The notes under the pieces were generated by a model that was not told the DNA's origin, made no database searches, and worked only from the letters and a program-made list of their open reading frames with translations. From Pseudoalteromonas lipolytica (GTDB taxonomy: Bacteria > Pseudomonadota > Gammaproteobacteria > Enterobacterales > Alteromonadaceae): a DNA stretch of 64,000 bases. Positions 63,607-64,000 of this stretch are shown here, one piece after another. Every line of letters starts with the position of its first letter. Position 1 is the first letter of the stretch. Location: assembly GCF_001306915.1 (NCBI RefSeq), contig NZ_LJTC01000004.1:315628-379627 (forward strand), read 5' to 3'. Position numbers and translations under genes: made by a program.

Positions 63607-63710
63607 AATATTCTCCTTTTTGAAGCTAATTTCAGCATAGAGGTAAATAACTCTTAGGGCAATGGGGGCATATTTGAAGGCGTGAAGTTTATTTCGTTGA
63701 AGGTTTAATT

Positions 63711-63742
63711 CACAAAGAGAAGCGAATGAGAAAAAATGAGGG
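63711..63742. repeat. truncated dyad repeat, interrupted by an IS
   Basis: CACAAAGAGAAGCGAATGAG is the left half of a unit in the orientation of arrays B and C. It is preceded by a GGCGTGAAGTTTATTTCG REP piece (63680-63697). The unit stops about where the insertion sequence begins. Confidence 0.7.
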
Positions 63743-63800
63743 AACCACGGGATCAATGCCGATCAGTTAAGCAATTGACATTTGGCATAATAGGATCAAA

Positions 63801-63830
63801 ATCCGATGATCACAGGTCATCGGATTTTTT
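63801..63830 (+). terminator. stem-loop and T-run ahead of the IS transposase
   Basis: ATCCGATGA (63801-63809) pairs with TCATCGGAT (63818-63826) and more Ts follow, ending two bases before the transposase ATG. It looks like an inward terminator or translation block that shields the transposase from outside transcription. Confidence 0.7.
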
Positions 63831-63831
63831 T

Positions 63832-64000
63832 ATGCCCCTTAATCATAGCTTCGCCAATATTTCATCATTTATCGATTCTAATATTCACAGCTTGTCGGAA
63901 ATACTGGATGAGTCTTTAATACAACAAGCACTTGCAGAGTCTGGGGTCGCAACACTCAGGAAGCGCAGGCTACCTCTTGAGCTAATGGTCTGGAGTGTGA
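63832..64000 (+). CDS. IS4-family transposase, N-terminal fragment (3' end outside window)
   Basis: Fifty-six codons are visible, starting MPLNHSFANISSFIDSNIHS. The segment SLSEILDESLIQQALAESG followed by TLRKRRLPLELMVW matches the N-terminal domain of IS4-family transposases. The DDE catalytic residues lie outside the window. There is no clear ribosome site between the T-run and the ATG. The gene appears intact as far as it can be read. Confidence 0.87.
   Translation, partial: MPLNHSFANISSFIDSNIHSLSEILDESLIQQALAESGVATLRKRRLPLELMVWSV

Larger units (their letters stand above)
63752..64000 (+). mobile_element. left part of an IS4-family insertion sequence
   Basis: The sequence from about 63745-63755 onward changes to an IS4-type end that includes GATCAATGCCGATCAGTTAA. 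The transposase frame begins at 63832 and runs off the window. The exact left boundary is uncertain by about ten bases, because the right end and target duplication are not visible. A stem-loop with T-run precedes the transposase start. Confidence 0.8.

Noticed and set aside
63607..63756. Fifty-residue N-terminal extension of the beta-CASP protein
   Set aside because: It is encoded by REP, dyad repeat and the IS boundary; an AAGGAGAA site directly precedes the start at 63606.

Overview
The window is an A+T-rich chromosomal segment of a marine gammaproteobacterium. It is most likely Alteromonadales and probably Pseudoalteromonas. The clues are the trmJ-iscRSUA-hscBA-fdx order, a putative NagR-type chitin regulon, an OtnA/Wzz-type polysaccharide locus next to rfaH, and the REP-like repeats. 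This placement is judged from protein sequences and gene order; no search was run.

Region 1 (1-7.8 kb) is housekeeping: the 3' part of trmJ, the complete iron-sulfur assembly operon behind three IscR-like sites, and a succinate-semialdehyde-type dehydrogenase. Region 2 (8-15 kb) holds a secreted GH20 hexosaminidase and a NagP-like sugar importer, each preceded by a similar palindrome that looks like a NagR operator. It then has a lone tRNA-His on the minus strand, an MscS channel and a DUF481 outer-membrane protein.

Region 3 (15.2-30.0 kb) is a first surface-polysaccharide locus: a multi-SLBB export protein, Wzz, an initiating phosphoglycosyl transferase, four further glycosyltransferases, an EpsG-type polymerase, a TupA-like ATP-grasp protein, a pyruvyl transferase, a nitroreductase-like protein and a Wzx flippase. 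It ends at rfaH.

Region 4 (30.0-32.3 kb) is almost all repeats: two 59-bp REP-like elements, an 81-bp tandem repeat, and two tandem arrays of about 110-bp dyad units that bracket a single gene for a GxxExxY-family (PD-(D/E)XK fold) protein.

Region 5 (32.6-60.3 kb) is a second, Wzy-type capsule locus. It contains wza-wzb-wzc, then wecB and wbpA-B-D-E-like genes for a diacetamido-uronic acid, and then strain-specific genes: glycosyltransferase, putative flippase, putative polymerase, and a deacetylase/LpxD-like/PhaB-like trio. It continues with an epimerase-like protein, a PglC-type initiating transferase, wbpM, ugd, a UDP-glucuronate 4-epimerase, galU and a YjbH-type outer-membrane protein. 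Two more large arrays of the same dyad repeat, in the opposite orientation, separate ugd, the epimerase and galU.

Region 6 (60.5-64 kb) has an unfamiliar lipoprotein, a beta-CASP metallo-beta-lactamase protein on the minus strand, and the left end of an IS4-family insertion sequence that appears to have landed in another copy of the dyad repeat.

The two most interesting signals are these. First, a dyad-repeat family is expanded into four arrays around the polysaccharide genes, and one pair of arrays encloses a nuclease-fold gene. Second, a PIG-L deacetylase, an LpxD-like acyltransferase and a PhaB-like reductase sit together and could swap an N-acetyl for an N-3-hydroxybutyryl group on a capsule sugar.
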